A DNA stretch of 64,000 nt from Peptococcaceae bacterium UBA5752 (GTDB taxonomy: Bacteria; Bacillota; Dehalobacteriia; UBA4068): NCBI GenBank assembly GCA_002419055.1, contig DIFI01000009.1:454445-518444 (forward strand), in the 5' to 3' direction. Below the pieces are notes generated by a model. That model did not search any database and was not told where the DNA came from. It saw only the letters and a list, made by a program, of their open reading frames with translations. The position numbers were made by a program, and so were the translations under genes. Positions 24,938-33,588 of this stretch are shown piece after piece; positions within the stretch are counted from its first letter, which is position 1, and every line of letters starts with the position of its first letter.

Positions 24938-25888
24938 ATGTCGTCCAGCCTGATCAAAGACAGCTGCAACTATAATGATCAATTGAAATGGGAGATAGAA
25001 AGCTTCATCAACTATCTGATAGTGGAGCGCGCTTTAGCGGAAAACACAATTATCAGCTATCAGTTGGACTTGTGTGCGTTTGCTGTCTTTTTAAGATCAC
25101 GGGAAAAAAATAAAATTAATGATATTGGACACATTGATATTATTGAGTATTTGGCTTTACTTAATGACGCTAGCAACCAAACAGCTACTTTAGCTCGCTG
25201 TATGGCTGCAATCAAAAGTTTTTGCCGCTTTGAAACGGCCGAAAAACGCATGGACAAGGATATCAGTCTCAATCTGCAAACCCCACGCCCTCACGCCATG
25301 TTGCCGGTGGTGATGTCGCAGACTCAGACGGACAAGCTGTTGTCGTTACCGGATAACAGCAAGCCGCTGGGCATGCGAGATAAAGCTTTATTGGAATTGA
25401 TGTATGCCTGCGGACTGCGTGTTAGTGAGCTTTTATCACTAACAGCGCATGATATTGATATGGAGCTTGGTTTTGTACGCTGTATTGGTAAAGGAAGCAA
25501 AGAGCGGATTATTCCGGTCGGCAGTGTGGCTATGACCGTTTTAAGAGAATATTTACATGACAGCCGTCCTTTATTACTGCATCATAAGCAGACGAGGGAG
25601 CTGTTTTTAAATAATCGCGGTGATACGTTAACCAGACAAGGATTTTGGAAAATTATTAAGGCTTACGGAAATAGGCTTAATCTTGATATCAGTCCCCATA
25701 CGTTGCGTCATAGTGTGGCCACCCATCTGCTGGAAAACGGCGCTGACCTAAGAGTTGTACAGGATTTGTTGGGACATGCCAATATCAGCACAACTCAAAT
25801 ATATACTCATCTTGACAGTGAGCATCTTAAAAGATCTTATGACAGTTTTCACCCTCGGTCGGGAAAGTTTCAAAATAAAAAGGAGTAA
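24938..25888 (+). CDS. xerD: Tyrosine recombinase XerD
   Basis: A 316-residue site-specific recombinase that resolves chromosome dimers at dif together with a partner. The N-terminal SAM-like core-binding domain contains SFINYLIVERALAENTIISYQLDL. Catalytic residues are Arg in ACGLRVSELLSL, His-Arg in SPHTLRHSVATHLLENGA, His in LLGHANIST and Tyr in QIYTHL. The usual clostridial position, directly before deoB, supports XerD rather than a phage integrase. GAGGAAAGG precedes the ATG. Confidence 0.92.
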   Translation: MSSSLIKDSCNYNDQLKWEIESFINYLIVERALAENTIISYQLDLCAFAVFLRSREKNKINDIGHIDIIEYLALLNDASNQTATLARCMAAIKSFCRFETAEKRMDKDISLNLQTPRPHAMLPVVMSQTQTDKLLSLPDNSKPLGMRDKALLELMYACGLRVSELLSLTAHDIDMELGFVRCIGKGSKERIIPVGSVAMTVLREYLHDSRPLLLHHKQTRELFLNNRGDTLTRQGFWKIIKAYGNRLNLDISPHTLRHSVATHLLENGADLRVVQDLLGHANISTTQIYTHLDSEHLKRSYDSFHPRSGKFQNKKE

Positions 25889-25892
25889 TCTA

Positions 25893-27071
25893 ATGAGAAG
25901 AATTATATTGATTGTCATGGATAGCCTAGGCGTAGGATCACTGCCCGACGCTGCTGCCTTTGGCGAGAGTAATGCCAATACTTTAGGACATATCGCAGAG
26001 ACGACCGGGCTAAATATTCCCACGTTATATCGTTTGGGTTTATGTAATATCATTGATGTAAAAGAAAACCACGCTGTTGCTCAACCGCAGGCCGCTTGGG
26101 GGAAAATGGCATCGCAGTCGTCGGGAATGGATACGACCAGCGGACATTGGGAGCTGGCAGGAATGCTGCTAAAGAAAGCTATGCCAACATATCCTCACGG
26201 TTTCCCAAGCGAGATTATCGATGCTTTTTCTGCTGCTACCGGCAGGGGAGTGTTGGGCAATTATACGGCCAGCGGACTTGCAATCATCGATGAGTTGGGA
26301 GCTGAACAGATCAAAACAGGCAAGTTTATTGTCTATACTTCTGCGGATAGTGTTTTTCAGATTGCAGCCCATGAAGAAGTGATACCACTAGATGAGCTTT
26401 ATGCTGCCTGTGAAAAGGCACGAGCCATATTACAGGGAGAACACGCTGTAGGCAGAGTAATCGCCCGTCCTTTTATCGGCAAACCCGGTAGTTTTCAGCG
26501 TACCGGAAACCGCCGCGATTATTCGCTGCTGCCACCACCTGGCGGACTGTTGGAGAATCTTTCGAGAATTGGTCAAGCTACTGTTGCGATAGGCAAGATT
26601 AAAGATATCTTTGCCAACCAATATATCAGTTGCGCTATCGAAGCTCATAATAATCAACAAAGCTTCGAGGGAGTAATTCATGCGATGAAGCAGACCGCAG
26701 GAGGTCTGATTTTTGATAATTTCGTTGATTTCGATATGCTATACGGTCATCGTAACGATGCCAACGGATATGCTCGTGCTATCGAAAAGTTTGATGAATA
26801 CTTGCCGCAGATTATGGCAAAGATGCAACCGGAAGATTTATTGATTATTACTGCCGATCATGGTAACGATCCTACTACGTCGGGTAATGATCACACCCGC
26901 GAATATGTGCCATTGTTGATATATGGAGAGAAGGTAAAACCGCAGTGGTTAGGTGTACGGCAAACATTCGCAGATGTCGGAGCAACTTGTGCCGAATATC
27001 TTGGCTGCAAGGCCTTGGCCGCAGGTCAAAGTATGTTAGAGTTGCTGGGATTGGAGGCAGACGCAAAGTGA
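25893..27071 (+). CDS. deoB: Phosphopentomutase
   Basis: A 392-residue alkaline phosphatase-superfamily enzyme interconverting (deoxy)ribose 1- and 5-phosphate. Metal-site landmarks are VMDSLGVGSLPDA at the start, SSGMDTTSGHWELAG (Thr nucleophile) and ITADHGNDPTTSGNDHTREYVPL near the end. AAGGAGTAATCTA precedes ATG 25893; in-frame sequence further upstream belongs to xerD. It overlaps the next gene by four bases (GTGA), so the two are translationally coupled for nucleoside salvage. Confidence 0.97.
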   Translation: MRRIILIVMDSLGVGSLPDAAAFGESNANTLGHIAETTGLNIPTLYRLGLCNIIDVKENHAVAQPQAAWGKMASQSSGMDTTSGHWELAGMLLKKAMPTYPHGFPSEIIDAFSAATGRGVLGNYTASGLAIIDELGAEQIKTGKFIVYTSADSVFQIAAHEEVIPLDELYAACEKARAILQGEHAVGRVIARPFIGKPGSFQRTGNRRDYSLLPPPGGLLENLSRIGQATVAIGKIKDIFANQYISCAIEAHNNQQSFEGVIHAMKQTAGGLIFDNFVDFDMLYGHRNDANGYARAIEKFDEYLPQIMAKMQPEDLLIITADHGNDPTTSGNDHTREYVPLLIYGEKVKPQWLGVRQTFADVGATCAEYLGCKALAAGQSMLELLGLEADAK

Positions 27072-28366
27072 ACATCATTGATATTATCCGTAAAAAGCGC
27101 GATGGCGGCAAGTTAAGCGAAGAGGACATGTTTTTTTGGCTTCAGGGCTATGTCAACGGCAGCGTCAAGGATTATCAATCAGCGGCCATGCTGATGGCGT
27201 TGTTTATCCGTGGTATGGATGAAAAAGAGACTTTTTTATTGGTTAAAGAAATGTTAGCTACCGGTTCTGTAATGGATTATAGAGATTTGCAGGGTGTATT
27301 TGTAGATAAACACTCAACCGGCGGAGTAGGGGACAAAACGACGCTTGTTGTAGCGCCATTGGCTGCCGCAGCCGGTTTAAAGGTGTCAAAACTTTCTGGA
27401 CGCGGGCTGGGGCACTCCGGCGGCACTCTGGATAAACTGGAGTCGATCTCAGGCTTTAATTGCTGCTTGACAAAAGAGCAATTCCGCCGTCAAGTAGATC
27501 AAATAGGTATTGCGGTAAATTGCGCAGGCAAGGAGTTGGTGCCGGCGGATAAGCTGCTTTATGCATTGAGGGATGTTACTGCCACAGTTGACAGTATTCC
27601 CTTGATTGCGGCCAGCATAATGTCAAAGAAATTAGCAGGTGGTGCCGACGTAATAGTACTTGACGTCAAATATGGTGTCGGCGCATTTATGAAAACAATT
27701 GCAGAGGCTAGGCATCTTGCGCAATTAATGGTCAAAATCGGTGTTCAAGCAGGAAAAAAAGTTTCCGCTATAATAACTTCTATGGAACAGCCGTTGGGTT
27801 ATGCGGTTGGCAACAGCCTCGAAGTGAAGGAGGCAATAACTGTATTGCAAGGAGAAGGACCTGCTGATTTACGCGAAATTGCTTTATCATTAGCCGCAGA
27901 AATGATTTATCTGGCAGGATACGCGGCGGATAGAACGGCCGCAAAAAAACGGGCTGCGCTATTACTGAAAAGCGGCGCAGCCTATCGTAAGTTTTTGGAT
28001 ATGGTCAAAGCTCAAGGTGGAGATTTGGCAGATTCTACATCCTTACAAGAAGCTCCTTTGGTTGTCACTTATACTGCCACCGCTGACGGATATATTTCAA
28101 AACTTGATGCACAAATCATTGGCAGAAGCACTATTCTACTAAAAGCCGGACGGGTTACCAAGGAGGACTCAATTGATCATACAACAGGCATAGTTCTGCG
28201 CAAGAAGCTTGGTGAATATGTTAAGGCGAGAGTTACAATCGCAGATATCTACTGTCAGAATCAGCATCAAGCTGATGCCGTGACCGCAATGCTGCAAAAT
28301 GCTATCGTTATTGAACAGCAACCCACAATATCAGTACCTTTAATTGCGGAAATCGTTAACCAATAA
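27068..28366 (+). CDS. pdp: Pyrimidine-nucleoside (thymidine) phosphorylase
   Basis: A 432-residue phosphorylase that cleaves uridine, deoxyuridine or thymidine to base and pentose 1-phosphate, which DeoB converts to pentose 5-phosphate. The family signature SGRGLGHSGGTLDKLESI lies near residue 115, and STGGVGDKTTLVVAPL precedes it. The C-terminal alpha/beta domain contains GRVTKEDSIDHTTGI. The GTG start overlaps the deoB stop, with TTGGAGG inside deoB. Specificity between uridine and thymidine is not resolved. Confidence 0.94.
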   Translation: MNIIDIIRKKRDGGKLSEEDMFFWLQGYVNGSVKDYQSAAMLMALFIRGMDEKETFLLVKEMLATGSVMDYRDLQGVFVDKHSTGGVGDKTTLVVAPLAAAAGLKVSKLSGRGLGHSGGTLDKLESISGFNCCLTKEQFRRQVDQIGIAVNCAGKELVPADKLLYALRDVTATVDSIPLIAASIMSKKLAGGADVIVLDVKYGVGAFMKTIAEARHLAQLMVKIGVQAGKKVSAIITSMEQPLGYAVGNSLEVKEAITVLQGEGPADLREIALSLAAEMIYLAGYAADRTAAKKRAALLLKSGAAYRKFLDMVKAQGGDLADSTSLQEAPLVVTYTATADGYISKLDAQIIGRSTILLKAGRVTKEDSIDHTTGIVLRKKLGEYVKARVTIADIYCQNQHQADAVTAMLQNAIVIEQQPTISVPLIAEIVNQ

Positions 28367-28371
28367 TAATA

Positions 28372-29511
28372 TTAGATACTAATATTATTCAGAAGTTTTT
28401 GCCATGTCCTTAAAAATCCGCCTCTTTTTACATCTTTGGTTGCAATAATATCTCTTGTAGTAACTTTTTCGCCGTTACTGTAGACTGTAACCTGACCTAC
28501 TACCGCACCGGCTTTAATTGGCGCTGTTAATCCGGATTCTGTCTCGATGCTAAACGATAATTCGGCAGTGTCAGTTTTGGCAGAAGTTACCCCGACATTT
28601 TGAGCAACTGTTGCTTCAATCTCATCAACGGAGCCTTTGCCAACAGGCACTGTGGCGATTACATCGCCGGCTTTGCAGAGCAGGTTATATTTATATGTAT
28701 TAAAGCCATAATTCAGCAGTTCCATTGATTTAGTAAAATGTCCTTTGCGTTCTTCCACGCCCATGACAACTGAAATCAACCGCAGATCATTGCGGACCGC
28801 ACTTGCCACGAGATTACGTCCGGCCTCAGGTGTATATCCTGTTTTAAGACCATCGGTACCATCATACCATTTAAGCAGGCGGTTTGTATTCCACAATACC
28901 AGTTTTTTGGGATCAGGACGAAATTCATATTCATATATCGAAGTATAATCAAGCATCAGCGGTACCTGTATGGCATGATAGGCGAGAATTGCCATATCGT
29001 GAGCGCAAGTGTAATGATTCTCATCATGAAGGCCGTGGGGGTTTGCAAAATTTGTATTATTCATGTCAAGCTCTTTGGCGCGCTTGTTCATCATATCCAC
29101 AAAATTTTCCATTGTGCCGCCCATATATTCAGCCATTGCATAAGAAGCGTCGTTACCGCTGCCAACTGCTATTGCAATAATCATTTCATCAACTGTGCGC
29201 ACCTCACCCTCGTAAAGATATACCTGTGAACCACCCATTGACGCAGCTTTAGCGCTGGTGGTTACCTTGTCGTCGAGGGAAATAGTGCCATCATCTACCG
29301 CTTCCAAAATCATCACCAGCGTCATTAATTTAGTAACACTGGCTGGATAAACTTTGGCATCAGCATTTTGTTCAAATAATATTTTTCCGCTGTTGCCATC
29401 GACAAGAACTGCTGATGTAGCATCTAGAGAAAATTCCGCAGCAGTAGATGTTATTGAACAAAACAAAATGATTGTGGTAACAATAAATATTATCAGCCAG
29501 AGTTTTTTCAT
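28372..29511 (-). CDS. D-alanyl-D-alanine carboxypeptidase (DacF/DacB type)
   Basis: A 379-residue class A low-molecular-mass penicillin-binding protein. A signal peptide (residues 1-24) leads to the SxxK motif SVTK (S58), the SxN motif (VGSGNDASYAMAEYM) and KTG (DGLKTGYTPEAGRN). The C-terminal beta domain (about 290-360) is the PBP5-type extension, and a short basic-hydrophobic tail may attach the protein to the membrane. Genes of this type near spoIIM, xerD, deoB and pdp in Bacillota are often dacF, expressed in the forespore. GGGGGG lies about nine bases before the ATG. Convergent with pdp. Confidence 0.92.
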   Translation of the reverse strand: MKKLWLIIFIVTTIILFCSITSTAAEFSLDATSAVLVDGNSGKILFEQNADAKVYPASVTKLMTLVMILEAVDDGTISLDDKVTTSAKAASMGGSQVYLYEGEVRTVDEMIIAIAVGSGNDASYAMAEYMGGTMENFVDMMNKRAKELDMNNTNFANPHGLHDENHYTCAHDMAILAYHAIQVPLMLDYTSIYEYEFRPDPKKLVLWNTNRLLKWYDGTDGLKTGYTPEAGRNLVASAVRNDLRLISVVMGVEERKGHFTKSMELLNYGFNTYKYNLLCKAGDVIATVPVGKGSVDEIEATVAQNVGVTSAKTDTAELSFSIETESGLTAPIKAGAVVGQVTVYSNGEKVTTRDIIATKDVKRGGFLRTWQKLLNNISI

Positions 29512-29640
29512 TAATAAACCCCCCTTTAATATATGCTATGAACAAGCAATTCATATTATGAATAAAATAAAAACACCGTTGGCGTTAACGGCATTTATGT
29601 GATATTATATGTTGTAATTAAAATATTTGGAGGAAGCCCT

Positions 29641-30633
29641 ATGACATTTGGCGGCAAAATCAAATATAGAGCTGACCGACACGGAACTTTTGAAGAGGAA
29701 TGGTTACCACATAAACGTGTATATGATTGCTGGCGTTGCAGCGGTTTTCTTCATGATTTCTATAATTCCAGCATGATCTATGCATATCACATTCATCTTC
29801 ATAAATTAAACCAGCTGGGCAAAGAATATTATATGTTGTTTATCGCTTGTACGGACGTCAACGATGGTAAACATTATTCGCGGAACTTTATTATAGAGGA
29901 GAATAAAAAAAGCGTTGATATTGATGCCGATAGTATATTTTGTGGAGAAGCATTACAAATACTTATGGAAAAAGAGGCAATGGCTCTTCGCATCAATGAT
30001 TCTCAGTTTGGTTTTGATCTTTGTTTATTAAAGAATAAAGGTGCATTCTGGCAGGGCGAATTAGGAAAAATGTATCCCGAAACCAATAATCAGAAATGTT
30101 CAGAACAGCTTTTCGGATATTTTTATCCGCAAATGACAACATACGGTCGAATTCGTTTGGGAGAAAAAAGTATACGTGTTAAGGGGAAGTCATTATTTGA
30201 AAGGGTATGGGGTAACGTTGCACTTAAAAGAAAACAGCGGCATTGGGAGTCAATCCACTTGATGCTTGGAAGCAATGAGGAGCTAAATATTATTAATTTT
30301 CCTCATAGCAATACAAATTATTGTGCATTAGTAAATAAAGAAAATGGGTTATCATTCCCTGATACTCGAATTTCAACGCTTGAATGTTTTGATTGCGAAG
30401 GATATAGCTTTGCAAAATCATGGCAGGTTCAATATAATAATAATATATATGATTTAAAACCTCTATCAAAAGAAAGTAGTAGTCTGCCATTCCACGATAT
30501 GGTATTGGTTGTGCTTGACAATAATGTCGATACTAAAGGTTATGCGTTAGCTTCTTCTTGGGTTGGCGCTCGGGCAAAAGAGCCAGGGAACATTGATCTT
30601 TCTTTATTTAGGGGTTGTGATAATTTCAAATAA
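29641..30633 (+). CDS. AttH/CrtC-like lipocalin-fold protein
   Basis: A 330-residue protein with no signal peptide or membrane segment. The pattern of Trp/His-rich strands (W..HKRVYDCWRCSGFLHDFY, YAYHIHLHKL, FERVWGN, HWESIHLMLGSNEELNI) and the ending GYALASSWVGAR resemble the tandem-lipocalin AttH/carotenoid 1,2-hydratase superfamily. In anaerobes such proteins probably bind or hydrate a lipid-like ligand, but the substrate is unknown. ATG at 29641 has TTGGAGGAAG in front. It is unrelated to its neighbours and convergent with the macrodomain gene. The family call is by pattern only. Confidence 0.5.
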   Translation: MTFGGKIKYRADRHGTFEEEWLPHKRVYDCWRCSGFLHDFYNSSMIYAYHIHLHKLNQLGKEYYMLFIACTDVNDGKHYSRNFIIEENKKSVDIDADSIFCGEALQILMEKEAMALRINDSQFGFDLCLLKNKGAFWQGELGKMYPETNNQKCSEQLFGYFYPQMTTYGRIRLGEKSIRVKGKSLFERVWGNVALKRKQRHWESIHLMLGSNEELNIINFPHSNTNYCALVNKENGLSFPDTRISTLECFDCEGYSFAKSWQVQYNNNIYDLKPLSKESSSLPFHDMVLVVLDNNVDTKGYALASSWVGARAKEPGNIDLSLFRGCDNFK

Positions 30634-30636
30634 GTA

Positions 30637-31146
30637 TTATGTTAAAAGTAACTTATGATAGATTTCGGCAGTTTCAATATCAAAAGTAACAAAATATATT
30701 TTTGTTATGCTCCTGTTTGTTTTTAAGAAATTATTAACGGTATTAATAGCTACCTCAGCAGCCTGTTGTTTGGGATAACCATAAACACCGGTGCTAATCG
30801 CGGGAAAGGCTATAGTCTTTAGTTGATAATCAACAGCTAATTGTAATGATTTTAAATAACATGAGCGCAGTTTTGAAGATTCGTTATGATTTCCACCTTG
30901 CCAAATCGGTCCAACAGTATGAATCACATATTCCGCGGGCAATAGATGGCCGGCGGTTATTTTTGCGTCCCCTACTGTGCAACCGTGGAGCAGTCGGCAT
31001 TCTGCAGATAATTGGGGGCCGGCTGCCAGATGAATAGCACCATCGACACCACCGCCACCAAGCAGGGAAGTATTGGCTGCATTAACAATTGCATCAACTC
31101 CCATTTTTGTAATATCACCTTGGTAGATAGCTATACGTTTGTCCAT
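30637..31146 (-). CDS. MacroD-type macrodomain protein (O-acetyl-ADP-ribose deacetylase)
   Basis: A 169-residue single macrodomain. Ligand-binding segments are ITKMGVDAIVNAANTSLLGGGGVDGAIHLAAG and AFPAISTGVYGYPKQQAAEVA, the MacroD/YmdB pattern. Members remove mono-ADP-ribose from proteins or deacetylate O-acetyl-ADP-ribose. I chose ATG at 31146 (MDKRIAIYQGD), preceded by AAAGAGGC; the in-frame upstream start adds a non-conserved hydrophobic stretch. It stands alone, with no sirtuin or ADP-ribosyltransferase nearby. Confidence 0.92.
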   Translation of the reverse strand: MDKRIAIYQGDITKMGVDAIVNAANTSLLGGGGVDGAIHLAAGPQLSAECRLLHGCTVGDAKITAGHLLPAEYVIHTVGPIWQGGNHNESSKLRSCYLKSLQLAVDYQLKTIAFPAISTGVYGYPKQQAAEVAINTVNNFLKTNRSITKIYFVTFDIETAEIYHKLLLT

Positions 31147-31286
31147 GTTAGAGCCTCTTTCTTTTATAATTGATACTAAAATTGCTATTTTGTAAAACAA
31201 TATCACTGCTTTCATTATAAATAATACTACATTAAAATTATATTAGACAATTATTCTATTATAAGATAATAATTAGCGCATATTAT

Positions 31287-31316
31287 TTGACAATTACCGT
31301 TATTAAGCGTTATAAT
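31287..31316 (+). promoter_or_regulatory. Predicted sigma-A promoter for secD-secF
   Basis: A consensus TTGACA (31287-31292) and TATAAT (31311-31316) with 18-base spacing lie about 36 bases upstream of the secD start. Confidence 0.75.
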
Positions 31317-31352
31317 GAATTTTATATTGTATGACAGAGGAGGAAGCATCGG

Positions 31353-32588
31353 ATGAAGAATCTCAGTGGCATTAAACTCTTCATTGTTGTTGTGGCTATA
31401 GCTGTAGCTTTGGTATTATCAATTAATCCTTTATTGGATAATATCAATTTAGGCTTGGATTTGCAAGGTGGTACCCAGGTTATATTACAGGGAGTAACGG
31501 ATGACGGCTCGGCAGTTTCTGATGAAGATATGGATAAGTTGCTCACCGTTATGAGAGAGAGGGTAGACGCATTTGGCGTCAGCGAACCTGTTATCCAACG
31601 TGAAGGTTCTGACAGACTGCTTATTGAGTTAGCCGGTATAGACAATCCTGATGAGGCAATTAAACAATTGGGACGTACTGCAAAGCTGGAGTTTAGAGGT
31701 CCCGATGGTGAAGTTTTACTTACCGGATCAGATTTAGAAGAGGCTACTTATCAATATAATTCTTCCGCCGCCACAAATCAACAGCATCAAATAGCGTTGA
31801 CATTCACATCCGAAGGCAGCAAAAAGTTCTATGATGCTACTGCCCGCTATCTCGGCCAGATAATCTCCATCTATCTTGATGATGAGGCTATTTCTACACC
31901 TCAAGTTGAAAGTGTTATCTCAGAGGGACAAGCTGTTATCTCCGGCGGTTATACAACTGCCGAAGAGGCTGCAGCTGATGCTGATGTAATTAACAGCGGC
32001 GCCTTGCCGGTCAATGTGGAGGTTGTATCCAAATCTATCGTAGGACCGACACTTGGACAAGATTCGCTTTCCAATAGCTTAAAGGCATCTGCAATCGGCT
32101 TAATCATATTAGCAATTTGGCTGATTGCTTTATACCGCATGCCCGGTATCTGGGGTTGTATTTCCCTTGTTGTATATGGGTTGATAGTAATGTGGGTTTT
32201 AAACCTGCTTAATGCAACGCTGACTTTAACCAGTATTGCAGGTTTTATTCTTTCGATAGGTGTGGCGATCGACGCCAATATCATTATCTACGAGCGAATA
32301 AAAGAAGAATTGTATAGTGGCAAGAGTATCAAAGCTTCAATAGACGCCGGTTTTAAACGCGCATTTTGGACAATTTTCGATTCCAATCTGACAACGCTAA
32401 TTGCGGCAGTCGTTCTTTACTACTTTGGCTCAGGCACCATTAAAGGATTTGCCTTAACGCTGAGTATTGGTCTGATCGCCAGTATGTTTACTGCGATTAC
32501 ACTGACGCGCTATATGTTGCGCAACATGGCCGATGTGGACAGCTTCCGCGATAAGAAATTCTATGGTGTGACAGAGGAGGGAAAATAA
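31353..32588 (+). CDS. secD: Protein translocase subunit SecD
   Basis: A 411-residue RND-type membrane protein that uses the proton or sodium gradient to pull secreted proteins outward after SecYEG. TM1 (about 7-25) is followed by NLGLDLQGGTQVILQ and the periplasmic P1 domain. Helices 2-6 start near residue 245, with the conserved FILSIGVAIDANIIIYERIKEE holding the motor Asp. GGAGGAAG precedes the ATG. secF starts one base after its stop. YajC is not next to it. Confidence 0.97.
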   Translation: MKNLSGIKLFIVVVAIAVALVLSINPLLDNINLGLDLQGGTQVILQGVTDDGSAVSDEDMDKLLTVMRERVDAFGVSEPVIQREGSDRLLIELAGIDNPDEAIKQLGRTAKLEFRGPDGEVLLTGSDLEEATYQYNSSAATNQQHQIALTFTSEGSKKFYDATARYLGQIISIYLDDEAISTPQVESVISEGQAVISGGYTTAEEAAADADVINSGALPVNVEVVSKSIVGPTLGQDSLSNSLKASAIGLIILAIWLIALYRMPGIWGCISLVVYGLIVMWVLNLLNATLTLTSIAGFILSIGVAIDANIIIYERIKEELYSGKSIKASIDAGFKRAFWTIFDSNLTTLIAAVVLYYFGSGTIKGFALTLSIGLIASMFTAITLTRYMLRNMADVDSFRDKKFYGVTEEGK

Positions 32589-33512
32589 ATGAAGCAGAAA
32601 TTCAATTTTAATTTCATTGGCAAAAAGAAAATCTGGTATTCATTAGCCATAGCGTTATTTATTGCCAGTGTGATTGGCTTGGTAGTAAACAACGGGCTTA
32701 ATCTTGGTATAGATTTTACCGGTGGTTCAATTTTACAGGTACAGTACACATCAGATGTAACGCTCGAAGATGTACGTGATGTTGTTACAGCCAATGTAGA
32801 ACAACCGCCTACCATTCAGCAAGGGGATAAAAATCAATTTACTATTCGTACAGCCGAAATGACAGATGAAGAAAATACGACACTGCTTGAAAAGTTAGGC
32901 ACACTTGGCAAGTTGCAGGTGCTGCGCAATGATATGATTGGTCCTGTGGTTGGTAAACAATTGATAAGCAATGCCCGCTGGGCATTAATAGTAGCAGGCA
33001 TATTGATGCTCATTTATATTACCATTCGTTTTCGCTTTAATTTTGCGTTGGCAGCCATTCTTGCCCTTATCCATGATGTATTTATTATGGTAGGCGTTTT
33101 TGCGATCTTTAAAATTAATGTTGATAGTGCTTTTATTGCCGCAGTACTGACCATTATCGGCTATTCTATTAATAATACGATAGTAATTTTTGATAGGATT
33201 AGAGAAAACTCACGATTTAGTTCGAAGATGGAATTTGGTGAATTAGTAAATACAAGTATCAACCAGACATTGAAGCGTACGATCAATACAATTGTAGCAA
33301 TATTAATATTATTGCTTTGTTTACTGTTTTTGGGCGGCGATACAACCAAAATCTTTATGCTGGCTTTAACCGTCGGTATCATTGCCGGATTTTTCTCCTC
33401 TGTATTTTTGGTTGGATCGGTTGTGACAGATTTATCAAAGAAATTTGGTAATAAGCAAGTTAAAGGAAAAAGTAAGACGGTCAAAAAGAATAAAGTTGTA
33501 ACAAGTAAATAA
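32589..33512 (+). CDS. secF: Protein translocase subunit SecF
   Basis: A 307-residue partner of SecD with six transmembrane helices. The signatures are LGIDFTGGSILQVQY in the first extracytoplasmic segment, LALIHDVFIMVGVFAIF and LTIIGYSINNTIVIFDRIREN, which completes the translocation motor. The GAGGGAAAATAA site lies at the end of secD, giving tight coupling. The C-terminal tail is Lys-rich (KKFGNKQVKGKSKTVKKNK). A terminator follows. Length and motifs are normal. Confidence 0.97.
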   Translation: MKQKFNFNFIGKKKIWYSLAIALFIASVIGLVVNNGLNLGIDFTGGSILQVQYTSDVTLEDVRDVVTANVEQPPTIQQGDKNQFTIRTAEMTDEENTTLLEKLGTLGKLQVLRNDMIGPVVGKQLISNARWALIVAGILMLIYITIRFRFNFALAAILALIHDVFIMVGVFAIFKINVDSAFIAAVLTIIGYSINNTIVIFDRIRENSRFSSKMEFGELVNTSINQTLKRTINTIVAILILLLCLLFLGGDTTKIFMLALTVGIIAGFFSSVFLVGSVVTDLSKKFGNKQVKGKSKTVKKNKVVTSK

Positions 33513-33521
33513 TTATTTTTC

Positions 33522-33557
33522 TACCCCCTCAACGGCTCTACTGCTGAGGGGGTATTT
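33522..33557 (+). terminator. Terminator after secDF
   Basis: TACCCCCTCA and TGAGGGGGTA arms enclose a 13-base loop, followed by TTT. Confidence 0.75.
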
Positions 33558-33588
33558 AAACATATTATATTATTATTAGGAGTAAACA

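Noticed and set aside
24938..25888. Phage-type integrase linked to the tRNA-Thr islet
   Set aside because: This tyrosine recombinase is 28 kb away, next to spoIIM and deoB as in many Bacillota. It is chromosomal XerD, not the islet's integrase.
29555..29600. Terminator-like hairpin upstream of the D,D-carboxypeptidase gene on the minus strand
   Set aside because: The CCGTT-AACGG stem is only five pairs and no ligand-binding leader structure is seen, so an attenuator is not supported.
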